Shown in pieces: positions 43,922 to 50,439 of a stretch of 50,439 bases of DNA (its first letter is position 1; every line of letters starts with the position of its first letter). Origin of the DNA: Vibrio scophthalmi LMG 19158 (lineage in GTDB: Bacteria > Pseudomonadota > Gammaproteobacteria > Enterobacterales > Vibrionaceae); contig NZ_AFWE01000229.1 of assembly GCF_000222585.1 (NCBI RefSeq), positions 1 through 50,439 of the forward strand. Reading direction: 5' to 3'. A program made the position numbers and the translations under genes. Below the pieces are notes generated by a model. The model saw only the letters and a list, made by a program, of their open reading frames with translations. It had not been told where the DNA came from and searched no databases.

Positions 43922-44197
43922 TTAACGCCGTTGGCAGGTAGTACATCCTCGGCAGGCTTGCCTTGTGTACTTATCTAAGCGTGAGCGCTGAATCTTACAG
44001 TAGGCATTTTTCAATGCTCGACGCGCGGCAAACCAATCTTCTGGTTTTTGCAAAATCAAATAGCCATTAAAGCGTTTCACCAATTGAGTGCCGTATTCAT
44101 TGGTGAACTTGCTATCGTACTCAATATCAAAATGATCTAAAGCTTGCTCGATAGAAGTAAAGCTGGCGATGGTTTTTTGAATTTCCGTCTGGCTCAT
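43922..44197 (-). CDS. NifW-like small protein with CxxCxxC tail
   Basis: A 91-residue protein. Its body, SIEQALDHFDIEYDSKFTNE followed by LVKRFNGYL, resembles the NifW nitrogenase-stabilising family pattern (FGVPYDP...LQRFHxYL), though I call this similarity tentative. The C-terminus adds ACRGCTTCQRR, a CxxCxxC cluster that could bind metal. No nitrogen-fixation genes are nearby. Monocistronic, minus strand. Confidence 0.65.
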   Translation of the reverse strand: MSQTEIQKTIASFTSIEQALDHFDIEYDSKFTNEYGTQLVKRFNGYLILQKPEDWFAARRALKNAYCKIQRSRLDKYTRQACRGCTTCQRR

Positions 44198-44479
44198 TAT
44201 AGTATTTCATGCAAGAAGCGTTATAGCTGGAAAATAGCATATCTTCTTTTTATCTGCTTTGATTTTATCCTCGTCCAGTCGAGTTTTGTTGGCGCTATTT
44301 TTGTCTAAAATTTGCACGAAAATCATAACTAGTGATTCGTTACTCAAACCTCTGTCACATCCTCTTACTTTTCTTTGTGTTATTTACCAGACTCAAGCCG
44401 GAAAATGCTAGCGCTTTCATACTTCTCACCGGTGAAGTTATATACACTGCAAGAGAGTATTTACCAAGGTAGACCGACC

Positions 44480-46156
44480 ATGTGGAAAGATATCGTCTCA
44501 CTGTCTGACGATAAGCAACAGGTCATTGCTCGCTTACCCAAAGAGATGGAGCTTAAGCGTGATTTTGACCAGAAAGGACTTGCCAACGTTTTATCCGATC
44601 TCAATGTCGGAGCCTACTTTGTTCTTGAAGAAGAAGTATTGCGTTTTCTCTCCCTTGCCAAAGAAGGAAAATCGGAAGCATTCCACGGTATCGTGGTTGC
44701 GGAGGTACGCAACGCGACCGTTGAAGTTTTGGTTACCGATAACGATATGCTCGCTAGCATGGTTGTGACGGGGGCTTACGGCGGTAAGCCGCTACAAGGT
44801 CCACAAGTGATCCACGCGCTTGCACGAGCCTCTGTGACCAAAGGCATCAACAAACTCGCGCTAAAAAAGGTGATGGTCGTGAGTCACCAGCTTAAAGCAG
44901 GTAAACAGTTCACCCAACCGGTGGCCGCCGGTAAAAAACCGATTGAGGGTAAAGACGCGAAGTTCGTTGCCTTGGTGAAAGATGTCTCTAAACAAGTTTT
45001 AGCGCCGATTGAAGATGAAACCGGTAAGGTGGATATGCTCAATTTGGGTGAGACCATCAACGTCGCCGCGGGCCAATCTTTGATGCGCCGTGTTCCTCCA
45101 ACGATGGGCACTCCCGGTTTAACCGTGCAAGGTAAAGTTCTCCCTGCTGGCGACGGTAAAGACGCTCCACTCAAAGAAGGCAAAGGCACGGTGATTTCCG
45201 ATACCGATCCTAATGTGCTGGTGGCAGCGGTATCTGGTATGCCAATTTTGCATGCTGCGAGTGTGGATGTGGATGAAGTTCTGGTGGTGCAATCGATCGG
45301 TGTGGCAACAGGACATGTGAAGTTTAAAGGCAACGTGATTGTACGCGGCAATATCGAATCAGACATGATTGTACGGGCTACGGGCAATATTACGGTGGCT
45401 GGCTTTGTGGAATCGGCAGACGTACAGGCGCAAGGCGATATCGAAGTCGCGAAAGGGATCATTGGCCATAATGTCTCTGATAACCAAGCCAAATCATGTC
45501 TACTGAAAGCGGGTGGGTCAATCAAAGCCAACTACGCCCAGTTTAGTGAATTGCAGGCCGGTCATGATATCAATTTGACCATCCACTGCATGAATAATGA
45601 AATTCGCTGTGGCAACAACTTAACAGTCAGTGATGAGTCTGGCCGTCAAGGGACGTTAAGCGGTGGGCGAACCAAAGTTGGCGGTAAAATTACTTGTGTT
45701 AATCTCGGAGTCGAAGGTGATACCCCAACTCACATCCATGCCTTTGCGCGCTATAAAATGCACAAAGAGCGCCAAAATAAATATAAAGAGCACTACCAAT
45801 TGGCGCAAGAAACCACGATGGATGTCGTGCGCAAAGAGTTAGAATTTAAAAAGCGTCCAAAAGCCGATCGCAGTGAAGAAGAGCAAGACCAGATCGATAA
45901 ACGTAAAGTCGCCGCCAATGCGAACTTGGAAAAAATTAAATATGCACGTGATAGCCACGAGGCTGAGTTTAATCGCTTGTTAGAAGAGAACGTGGTGAAG
46001 GTGACCAATAAAGTCTACTCTCATGTCACGATTCAATTTGGTGAGGATAAAGTGACGACTAAGCGCTCTCATGGGGCGAGTTTTTTCAGTTTTAATCAGT
46101 TTGAGATCCGTTGCTCTGCCACGTTAGATGAAGATGCCTTAGCGGAAGATTTTTAG
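44480..46156 (+). CDS. FapA/DUF342 domain protein
   Basis: A 558-residue member of the FapA (flagellar assembly protein A, DUF342) family. The N-terminal part precedes a central beta-helix built of repeats such as VKFKGNVIVRGNIESDMIV and GNITVAGFVESADVQAQGDI, then a helical coiled-coil region (about 425-510, KELEFKKRPKADRSEEEQDQ) and a short beta tail. Family members influence polar flagellar placement in Vibrio and Pseudomonas relatives, but roles vary. Start at MWKDIVSLSDD, 35 codons inside a longer open frame, with AAGG upstream. Confidence 0.85.
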   Translation: MWKDIVSLSDDKQQVIARLPKEMELKRDFDQKGLANVLSDLNVGAYFVLEEEVLRFLSLAKEGKSEAFHGIVVAEVRNATVEVLVTDNDMLASMVVTGAYGGKPLQGPQVIHALARASVTKGINKLALKKVMVVSHQLKAGKQFTQPVAAGKKPIEGKDAKFVALVKDVSKQVLAPIEDETGKVDMLNLGETINVAAGQSLMRRVPPTMGTPGLTVQGKVLPAGDGKDAPLKEGKGTVISDTDPNVLVAAVSGMPILHAASVDVDEVLVVQSIGVATGHVKFKGNVIVRGNIESDMIVRATGNITVAGFVESADVQAQGDIEVAKGIIGHNVSDNQAKSCLLKAGGSIKANYAQFSELQAGHDINLTIHCMNNEIRCGNNLTVSDESGRQGTLSGGRTKVGGKITCVNLGVEGDTPTHIHAFARYKMHKERQNKYKEHYQLAQETTMDVVRKELEFKKRPKADRSEEEQDQIDKRKVAANANLEKIKYARDSHEAEFNRLLEENVVKVTNKVYSHVTIQFGEDKVTTKRSHGASFFSFNQFEIRCSATLDEDALAEDF

Positions 46157-46183
46157 ACCACTGACGTGATTGATTTATATTTG

Positions 46184-46214
46184 AAAGCTCTTGTGAATAA
46201 CAAGAGCTTTTTTA
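46184..46214 (+). terminator. Terminator of the FapA-like gene
   Basis: AAAGCTCTTGT / ACAAGAGCTTT with 5-nt loop and T-run, 28 bp after the stop codon. Confidence 0.9.
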
Positions 46215-46239
46215 TTGTCAGGGAAAAAGTATTAGGGGG

Positions 46240-46800
46240 TTAGTCAGGTGAAATCGCCGCGCAAATCAGAAAAATCGCCCCTTCACTCATCGTAATATCG
46301 AGTGATTCTCGGTCTTGATTGCACTTCATTGCCAATGCAAATCCATGTAGATAATCCACTAAGAGTCCTAATGCATTATTGATAGTGGTTTCATCGAGCT
46401 GTAAAGGCTCTACGACCATCTCAAAGCGCTGAGTGAACAGTTGGGCTGGGCCAAGCGCTTTCATCGACAGCAGTGTTTCTAGCAAGCCATTATAGCGTTG
46501 TAGCAATCGTAAATAACTGTGAGATAAGCGTATCAGTTCATTTTGCCACGTTTGGTCTTCTTGAGGCAGGTAAATGTCGTTTATCAAGGAGATGGTAATG
46601 GCTTCTAATAGCGCATTCTTATTGTCAAAGTAGTGGTAAATCGCCATCGCATCGACGTTAAGCGCGCTAGCTAAACGGCGAATACTGGGGACTTTGTCAT
46701 CCTCTCTCATTAAGCTTTTTGCTTGTTCAATGATACTGACGTGGCTCAGTGCGACAGAATCTTTGGCTGGACGACCACGCTTACTACTCTTGACACTCAT
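46240..46800 (-). CDS. TetR/AcrR family transcriptional regulator
   Basis: A 186-residue repressor: basic N-terminal arm KSSKRGRPAKDS, a TetR helix-turn-helix (about 39-70, VPSIRRLASALNVDAMAIYH followed by YFDNK), and a helical ligand-binding domain like the TetR C-terminal class. It is divergent from a RibD/DHFR-like reductase gene with 88 bp between the starts, and probably represses that gene and itself through the palindrome at 46825. Confidence 0.88.
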   Translation of the reverse strand: MSVKSSKRGRPAKDSVALSHVSIIEQAKSLMREDDKVPSIRRLASALNVDAMAIYHYFDNKNALLEAITISLINDIYLPQEDQTWQNELIRLSHSYLRLLQRYNGLLETLLSMKALGPAQLFTQRFEMVVEPLQLDETTINNALGLLVDYLHGFALAMKCNQDRESLDITMSEGAIFLICAAISPD

Positions 46801-46824
46801 TTGGATGACTCGCTAAACTCAATT

Positions 46825-46843
46825 AATTCTACGATGTAGATTT
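46825..46843. promoter_or_regulatory. Candidate TetR operator
   Basis: AATTCTACGATGTAGATTT, near-perfect palindrome (7 of 8 arm bases pair, 3-bp centre) in the short region shared by the TetR gene and the reductase gene. Confidence 0.5.
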
Positions 46844-46888
46844 AATTTTAATTTCAATCCAAACAATTAACAAGTATTGGAGATCCTG

Positions 46889-47422
46889 ATGACCAACATC
46901 GTCTATATAGCGACCAGCCTTGATGGTTATATTGCAGATAAAGAGAATAAAATCGACTGGCTACATGAGATCCCAAACCCTGACGGCAATGATTTTGGTT
47001 TCGCACAGTTCATGACAGAAGTCGATGCTTTAGTGATGGGGCGGAATACGGTGGATATGGTGCTCAGTTTTGACTGTGATTGGCCTTATACAAAACCGGT
47101 TTTTGTTTTGAGCCGCACCATGAACTGTGTTCCAGAAGGGTATGAAGATAAAATTTTTCTTATCAACGGGGAGTTGAAAGATGTCGTCGCCGAGCTAAAT
47201 AGTAAGGACTACCACAACCTCTACATCGATGGTGGTTTGACGATCCAAAGCTTCTTGCGTGAAGACTTGATTGATGAATTGATCATTACCACGATTCCGA
47301 TTGTGCTGGGAGGGGGGATTCCTCTGTTTGGTGAGTTACCACGGCCACTGCAATTTAAACATGTAAAATCTGAGCGCTATTTAGATTGTTTGGTGAAAAA
47401 TCACTTCGTTCGCCAACGTTGA
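46889..47422 (+). CDS. RibD/DHFR-like reductase family protein
   Basis: A 177-residue 'dihydrofolate reductase family' protein of the RibD C-terminal fold (YwjB/YyaP-like). Features: ATSLDGYIADKENKIDWL at the start, DALVMGRNTVDMVLSF, KPVFVLSR, LYIDGGLTIQSFL and IPIVLGGGIPLF for NADPH binding. True substrate is unknown; these proteins are rarely genuine DHFRs. TTGGAGATC gives a good ribosome binding site for this ATG. Likely induced when the divergent TetR is relieved. Confidence 0.88.
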   Translation: MTNIVYIATSLDGYIADKENKIDWLHEIPNPDGNDFGFAQFMTEVDALVMGRNTVDMVLSFDCDWPYTKPVFVLSRTMNCVPEGYEDKIFLINGELKDVVAELNSKDYHNLYIDGGLTIQSFLREDLIDELIITTIPIVLGGGIPLFGELPRPLQFKHVKSERYLDCLVKNHFVRQR

Positions 47423-47460
47423 GCGGTTTTGTAGTGAAAGGCGTGTATCAGCTAACTATC

Positions 47461-47540
47461 TATTAGCAAAGTGGCAATGCTATCAGTAAAGCGACAATGC
47501 TATCAGCAAAGCGACAATGCTATCAGCAAAGCGACAATGT
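47461..47540. repeat. Four 20-bp tandem repeats
   Basis: Unit TATCAGCAAAGCGACAATGC repeated four times without gaps; copies differ from it at three, one, zero and one positions. Lies between the reductase stop and its terminator. Confidence 0.92.
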
Positions 47541-47547
47541 CTAATCG

Positions 47548-47578
47548 CAGCCAATGATCACTCATTGGCTGTTTTTTT
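47548..47578 (+). terminator. Terminator of the reductase gene
   Basis: CAGCCAATGA / TCATTGGCTG with 4-nt loop followed by seven T. Confidence 0.9.
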
Positions 47579-47818
47579 CGTTTAAGGTTTATTTCAAACG
47601 ATGAGAATCTGCTGACGCTATTCTTATTGAAAAAGAAATGATATCGATAAATTATCATTGAACGATAATCGACGTATACACCATGATAAAACACTAAAAA
47701 TTGTTATTTGTAGCCAGTTAAATGGCTTAATTGACAGTTTTTCTGCAATTTCTCTCTTGTTTTTGTTCAATATTCGATAGTTTACCGCATGATTGCTCCC
47801 ATTTTGTATTTTTAGTCA

Positions 47819-47876
47819 TTCTCACCAGTTAAGAAAGTGTGAGCTTTATTGTTTATAGTTTCTCACCATTTAGGAA
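47819..47876. promoter_or_regulatory. Direct repeats before the IclR gene
   Basis: TTCTCACCAGTTAAGAA (47819-47835) and TTCTCACCATTTAGGAA (47860-47876), 15 of 17 identical, start-to-start 41 bp, about four helical turns. Candidate autoregulatory sites. Confidence 0.5.
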
Positions 47877-47927
47877 TACAATTTGCGCAACTCTTCTATG
47901 AAAAGATAAAACATAAGTGTGAACTCG

Positions 47928-48653
47928 ATGAAGCAGAATTCAGGACAGGTTAACGAGAAGCTATTGCAGCTTTTGATGCAAGTCGCGGTTAACGAAGAAC
48001 CAGTAACAGCCAAAACGCTGAGTGAGCAGTTAGGAACGCCGATTAGTAGTTTATATCGTCACCTTAAACTACTTAAAGAGTGGAACTTGATTGAGGAAAG
48101 TCCGAGTGACAAAACCTTGATCATCGGTCCGGCTGCGTTGTTACTTATGCGTAGCTATGAAACCAGCCAGCATGATTTGGATTCTGTTGATGCGGTGCTT
48201 AACCGACTGCAAAAGCAGACAAGCGAGATGGCCGCTTACATGGTTCCCGTTGGTTACCGAGCGTTGTGTGTGAGCCGTAAAGAGAGCATGCAAGCATTGC
48301 GTTGTAGTTATGTGCAAGGTCAAAGCCAGCCGTTGCTAAGAGGTGCGTCCTCAAAAGTGATGTTGGCGTTTATGCCGGCGCAACGCCGTGAAAAAATCTT
48401 ACGCTATTTTGGTGAAGCTCATCGAATTAACGAATGGCAACAGGAGCTTGATGCTATACGTTCGCAAGGTTATGCGATCAGTACATCAGAAATTGATCCC
48501 GGTGTATCCGGTATTAGTGCTCCTGTGATGAAAGGATCGAAGTTAATTGGAGCGATCTCCGTGATGGCGCCAGCGCATCGTGTGCTGCAAAACCAACAAC
48601 GGATCATCCTTCATGTACTTCAAGCGGCAAGGGCACTCCCTCCAGAAAGGTGA
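47928..48653 (+). CDS. IclR family transcriptional regulator
   Basis: A 241-residue IclR-type regulator: winged helix (about 10-70, PVTAKTLSEQLGTPISSLYR followed by HLKLL) and an effector-binding domain with GYRALCVSRKES, LLRGASSKVMLAFMP and IDPGVSGISAPVM, the small-molecule pocket motifs. Effector unknown. The start is either this ATG or a GTG three codons earlier. It is immediately followed by an arginase-fold gene, probably its target. Confidence 0.86.
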   Translation: MKQNSGQVNEKLLQLLMQVAVNEEPVTAKTLSEQLGTPISSLYRHLKLLKEWNLIEESPSDKTLIIGPAALLLMRSYETSQHDLDSVDAVLNRLQKQTSEMAAYMVPVGYRALCVSRKESMQALRCSYVQGQSQPLLRGASSKVMLAFMPAQRREKILRYFGEAHRINEWQQELDAIRSQGYAISTSEIDPGVSGISAPVMKGSKLIGAISVMAPAHRVLQNQQRIILHVLQAARALPPER

Positions 48654-48658
48654 TTTGT

Positions 48659-49492
48659 ATGTTTGGTCTATTTCGACGTAATAAAAACCACGATCCCGTA
48701 GGTGTTTCGACTCATTCAATGGCTTTGATTAGTACAGCTCAGTTACTTAAGCCAATGAAAACCGTCGAATTTGAAATGGCCGAACAAAGTCTATCTGATG
48801 TATTTGAGTGGATGACAGAGCAAAATCATAGCCGCTGGAGCAATGGCGGTCATTTTTTGCTCTCTGATCAAATGGTTGGCCGTTATCAACTCAATCTAAG
48901 TCGCTATTTAGGCTCCAACAGTTTACCTGTCGTCTTTACCAATAGTACCGAAACCATACTGCATGCTTTGCCGCTTTTGCATGCGCCCAATAAAGAACTC
49001 GGTATTATTCATGTTGGTAATCAATTCGAGAACAAAGCAACGTTAGAACCAGAAATGGGTTCTGCTTATCATTTTGCGTTGGCTCGTTTTAATCAATGTC
49101 GTTTATTTTATATCGGCATTGATTCGCGGTTACAGAATGAAAAAACGTTTGAATATGCGGAAGATCTTGGATGTGACTGGCTGACATTGCCTGAATGTGA
49201 GTTTAGTCACCGCCTCCAACTCAAGCAACAAGTGAGCAGTTACCTCTCACATTGCGATGAAGTGGTGCTCAATATTGATTTAGAATCGCTGTGCGCTAAA
49301 TCTCGCTTGGAAGTTGACCGTAATTTAGATGTACAAATCGTGACGCGTATTATTCGCCAATGCTTGATTTCGGGTAAGGTCAAGATGGTGCAGCTTGTGG
49401 GTTGGAAAGATAAGCATGTTTTTGCTAAATCTACGCAAATCATCTTGCAGGAGTTGGCGGGCATGGTGCCAAGCACCGATCAAGTGGCATAG
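48659..49492 (+). CDS. Arginase/ureohydrolase-fold protein lacking metal ligands
   Basis: A 277-residue protein that I place in the arginase/agmatinase/formiminoglutamase fold from the order of elements: GGHFLLSDQ (where GGDHS is expected), IIHVGNQFENK (where DAHxD is expected), and VVLNIDLESLCAKSR (where SxDxDxxDP is expected). Most Mn2+-binding Asp/His residues are changed, so hydrolase activity is doubtful. AAAGGTGA precedes the ATG, 5 bp after the IclR stop. It could be a ligand-binding pseudoenzyme working with that regulator. Fold assignment is moderate. Confidence 0.65.
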   Translation: MFGLFRRNKNHDPVGVSTHSMALISTAQLLKPMKTVEFEMAEQSLSDVFEWMTEQNHSRWSNGGHFLLSDQMVGRYQLNLSRYLGSNSLPVVFTNSTETILHALPLLHAPNKELGIIHVGNQFENKATLEPEMGSAYHFALARFNQCRLFYIGIDSRLQNEKTFEYAEDLGCDWLTLPECEFSHRLQLKQQVSSYLSHCDEVVLNIDLESLCAKSRLEVDRNLDVQIVTRIIRQCLISGKVKMVQLVGWKDKHVFAKSTQIILQELAGMVPSTDQVA

Positions 49493-49577
49493 CCATTAAC
49501 GAGTTATGTAAGTTAGAACGCTTATAAATTCGATTGTGTTTTATACGAGAGAATTGATAGGGGTTATAGAAATACAA

Positions 49578-49599
49578 AAGCTGGCTAATGAGCCAGCTT
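49578..49599 (-). terminator. Terminator of the 28-codon gene
   Basis: AAGCTGGCT / AGCCAGCTT with 4-nt loop, followed on the minus strand by TTTGTATTTC, 20 bp after the small-gene stop. Confidence 0.75.
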
Positions 49600-49619
49600 C
49601 GAGGTCGTTGTAACACACA

Positions 49620-49706
49620 TTACGCAGTTTTATTTACTGCTTTATTCGTATCTTTCCAATATTGGATACGAACGCGGTGTAATTGTGCTTTTCTCATTTT
49701 CTTCAT
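49620..49706 (-). CDS. 28-residue basic small protein
   Basis: A very short gene encoding MKKMRKAQLHRVRIQYWK followed by ten more residues, 28 in all, net charge about +8, no membrane segment. Support comes from context: GAGGAAA seven bases before the ATG, a dedicated terminator 20 bp after the stop, and a hairpin in the leader. I do not recognise the product. A nucleic-acid-binding or ribosome-associated peptide would fit the composition, but that is inference. Confidence 0.68.
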   Translation of the reverse strand: MKKMRKAQLHRVRIQYWKDTNKAVNKTA

Positions 49707-49720
49707 GATATTTCCTCACG

Positions 49721-49746
49721 AAAGCGCGTTCTCATATGAACGCTTT
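49721..49746 (-). promoter_or_regulatory. Leader hairpin upstream of the 28-codon gene
   Basis: On the minus strand AAAGCGTTC-ATATGA-GAACGCGCTTT, a nine-pair stem with one bulged base, ending a few bases before the GAGGAAA site. It could control translation by shielding or presenting that site. Confidence 0.45.
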
Positions 49747-50221
49747 TGAATACAGTTCTTCATGAACCTTTTGAATGTAGCTTTGATTGCTTTATATAGC
49801 TAGGACTTTGATCACGTTTTATACTGAAATCTAGTCGTTAAAAGCGGTTAATGTGGATGACATATCACCTTAATATATCTGACAACAAAACGTCAGAAAA
49901 ATGCCATCAAAATTAAATCCAACAAAAACAAAAGTTTAACATTTTTATTGCCGCTCATTAATATTAAGCATAATTAGTGCCAGTTATTTCTTGAAAGTTT
50001 AATGATAGTGAGGCTGATGAAGTGTGACTAAGGCCAAGTTAACACAAGGGTTTGTGATGAGTTTCTAATCTGAATTAATCCGATCTCCCATCATCCCAGT
50101 TAAAAATATTATTTGGCATAAATTTTGTGATGTTGTGTAGAATTTGTTATTCACTTGATTGACTAATCGCTTGAGAGGGCATAAATTAATAGCATATGTC
50201 CCACCCAAGAGAGGTAATCCT
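49747..50221. other. AT-rich intergenic region
   Basis: About 475 bp, AT-rich, between the leader of the 28-codon gene and a 50-codon gene. It must hold both promoters. Nothing else recognised. Confidence 0.5.
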
Positions 50222-50374
50222 ATGTTTACATTCGCAATTTTATCCGTCGCAATTTGCGTGTTTTTAGTCTCTTGGGTCTGTCATCATGGGTTGCCTATGA
50301 TGGGCTTACATGTGGATATTGATGATGGATTACTGTTCTCTGAAGTGATTGGAGAAGACGTGCTAGAAGCATAA
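50222..50374 (+). CDS. 50-residue single-helix membrane protein
   Basis: Encodes 50 residues: one N-terminal hydrophobic helix (MFTFAILSVAICVFLVSWVC) followed by an acidic tail HVDIDDGLLFSEVIGEDVLEA. GAGGTAA lies six bases before this ATG, which is why I prefer it to an in-frame ATG 21 codons upstream. Function unknown; small membrane regulators often have this form. Confidence 0.62.
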   Translation: MFTFAILSVAICVFLVSWVCHHGLPMMGLHVDIDDGLLFSEVIGEDVLEA

Positions 50375-50414
50375 ATTCTTCGATAAGATTTCCTCAGCGA
50401 GATAACAAAAAAAG

Positions 50415-50430
50415 ACGTACGTACGTACGT
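50415..50430. repeat. (ACGT)4 self-complementary repeat
   Basis: Four ACGT units, perfectly palindromic, flanked by an A-run on the left and TTTCGTTTTA on the right, 41 bp after the 50-codon gene. May act as a terminator hairpin. Confidence 0.7.
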
Positions 50431-50439
50431 TTCGTTTTA

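Larger units (their letters stand above)
47423..47927. other. Intergenic region with tandem repeats, terminator and IclR promoter
   Basis: 505 bp. From left: four 20-bp tandem repeats (47461-47540), a terminator (47548-47578), an AT-rich stretch and two direct repeats (47819, 47860) just before the IclR gene. No ORF with a ribosome binding site. Confidence 0.6.

Noticed and set aside
47461-47540. CRISPR array
   Set aside because: The 20-bp units abut without spacers and no cas genes are near; it is a simple tandem repeat.

Overview
This window is the replication-origin and partition region of the second chromosome (Chr2) of a Vibrionaceae bacterium, most likely a Vibrio. The diagnostic set is a 656-residue RctB initiator (8012-9982, minus strand), an origin-like intergenic block with six regularly spaced ATGATCA-type iterons, consensus DnaA boxes and an AT-rich stretch (9983-11228), then parA2-parB2 (11229-13425). 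Eight copies of the Chr2 centromere palindrome TTTACANTGTAAA are spread over 2.6-28.4 kb. I cannot name the species from the sequence alone. I saw no rRNA, tRNA, insertion sequence or CRISPR array.

Layout: 1-5.1 kb holds housekeeping or hypothetical genes (DUF805 membrane protein, TrmK-type tRNA methyltransferase, NlpE-like lipoprotein, YebC/YeeN-family regulator, small conserved proteins). 5.4-7.7 kb is a Fur-box-controlled operon of two Opp/Dpp-type ABC ATPases plus an unknown helical protein; its last gene carries copies of the RctB-site core. 8.0-13.5 kb is rctB-ori2-parA2-parB2. 13.6-18.4 kb has tmcA, a cluster of four parS2 sites, and a STAS / REC-PP2C-HATPase partner-switching pair. 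18.5-25 kb has a pyruvate formate-lyase, a degenerate serine-recombinase-like gene coupled to a Bcr/CflA-type MFS exporter, and a cation:proton antiporter. 26-28 kb has a chemoreceptor and an acetyltransferase.

28.6-43.8 kb looks accessory: many small, mostly plus-strand genes for exported cysteine-containing proteins (two DUF4087 paralogues, two LprI/DUF1311-like proteins, several orphans). Between them sit PpiB, a thiamine-binding-like protein, a NUDIX hydrolase and a three-gene phospholipid operon (CDP-alcohol phosphatidyltransferase, CdsA-like, PlsC-like; order resembles E. coli ynbAB). 44-50.4 kb has a FapA/DUF342 protein, a TetR regulator divergent from a RibD/DHFR-like reductase, an IclR regulator coupled to a ureohydrolase-fold protein that appears to lack its metal ligands, and two very small genes of 28 and 50 codons.

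How the parts work together: RctB acts on the iterons and 39-mer-like elements of ori2, ParA2/ParB2 with the scattered parS2 sites segregate the region, and Dam methylation of the dense GATC sites probably times initiation. The observation I rank highest is a satellite group of RctB-type motifs, one of them sharing an exact 21-bp match with ori2, on the far side of rctB inside and just after the ABC operon. Next are a 28-codon basic peptide gene with its own leader hairpin, ribosome binding site and terminator, the degenerate arginase-like protein, and several unexplained palindromes and tandem repeats.
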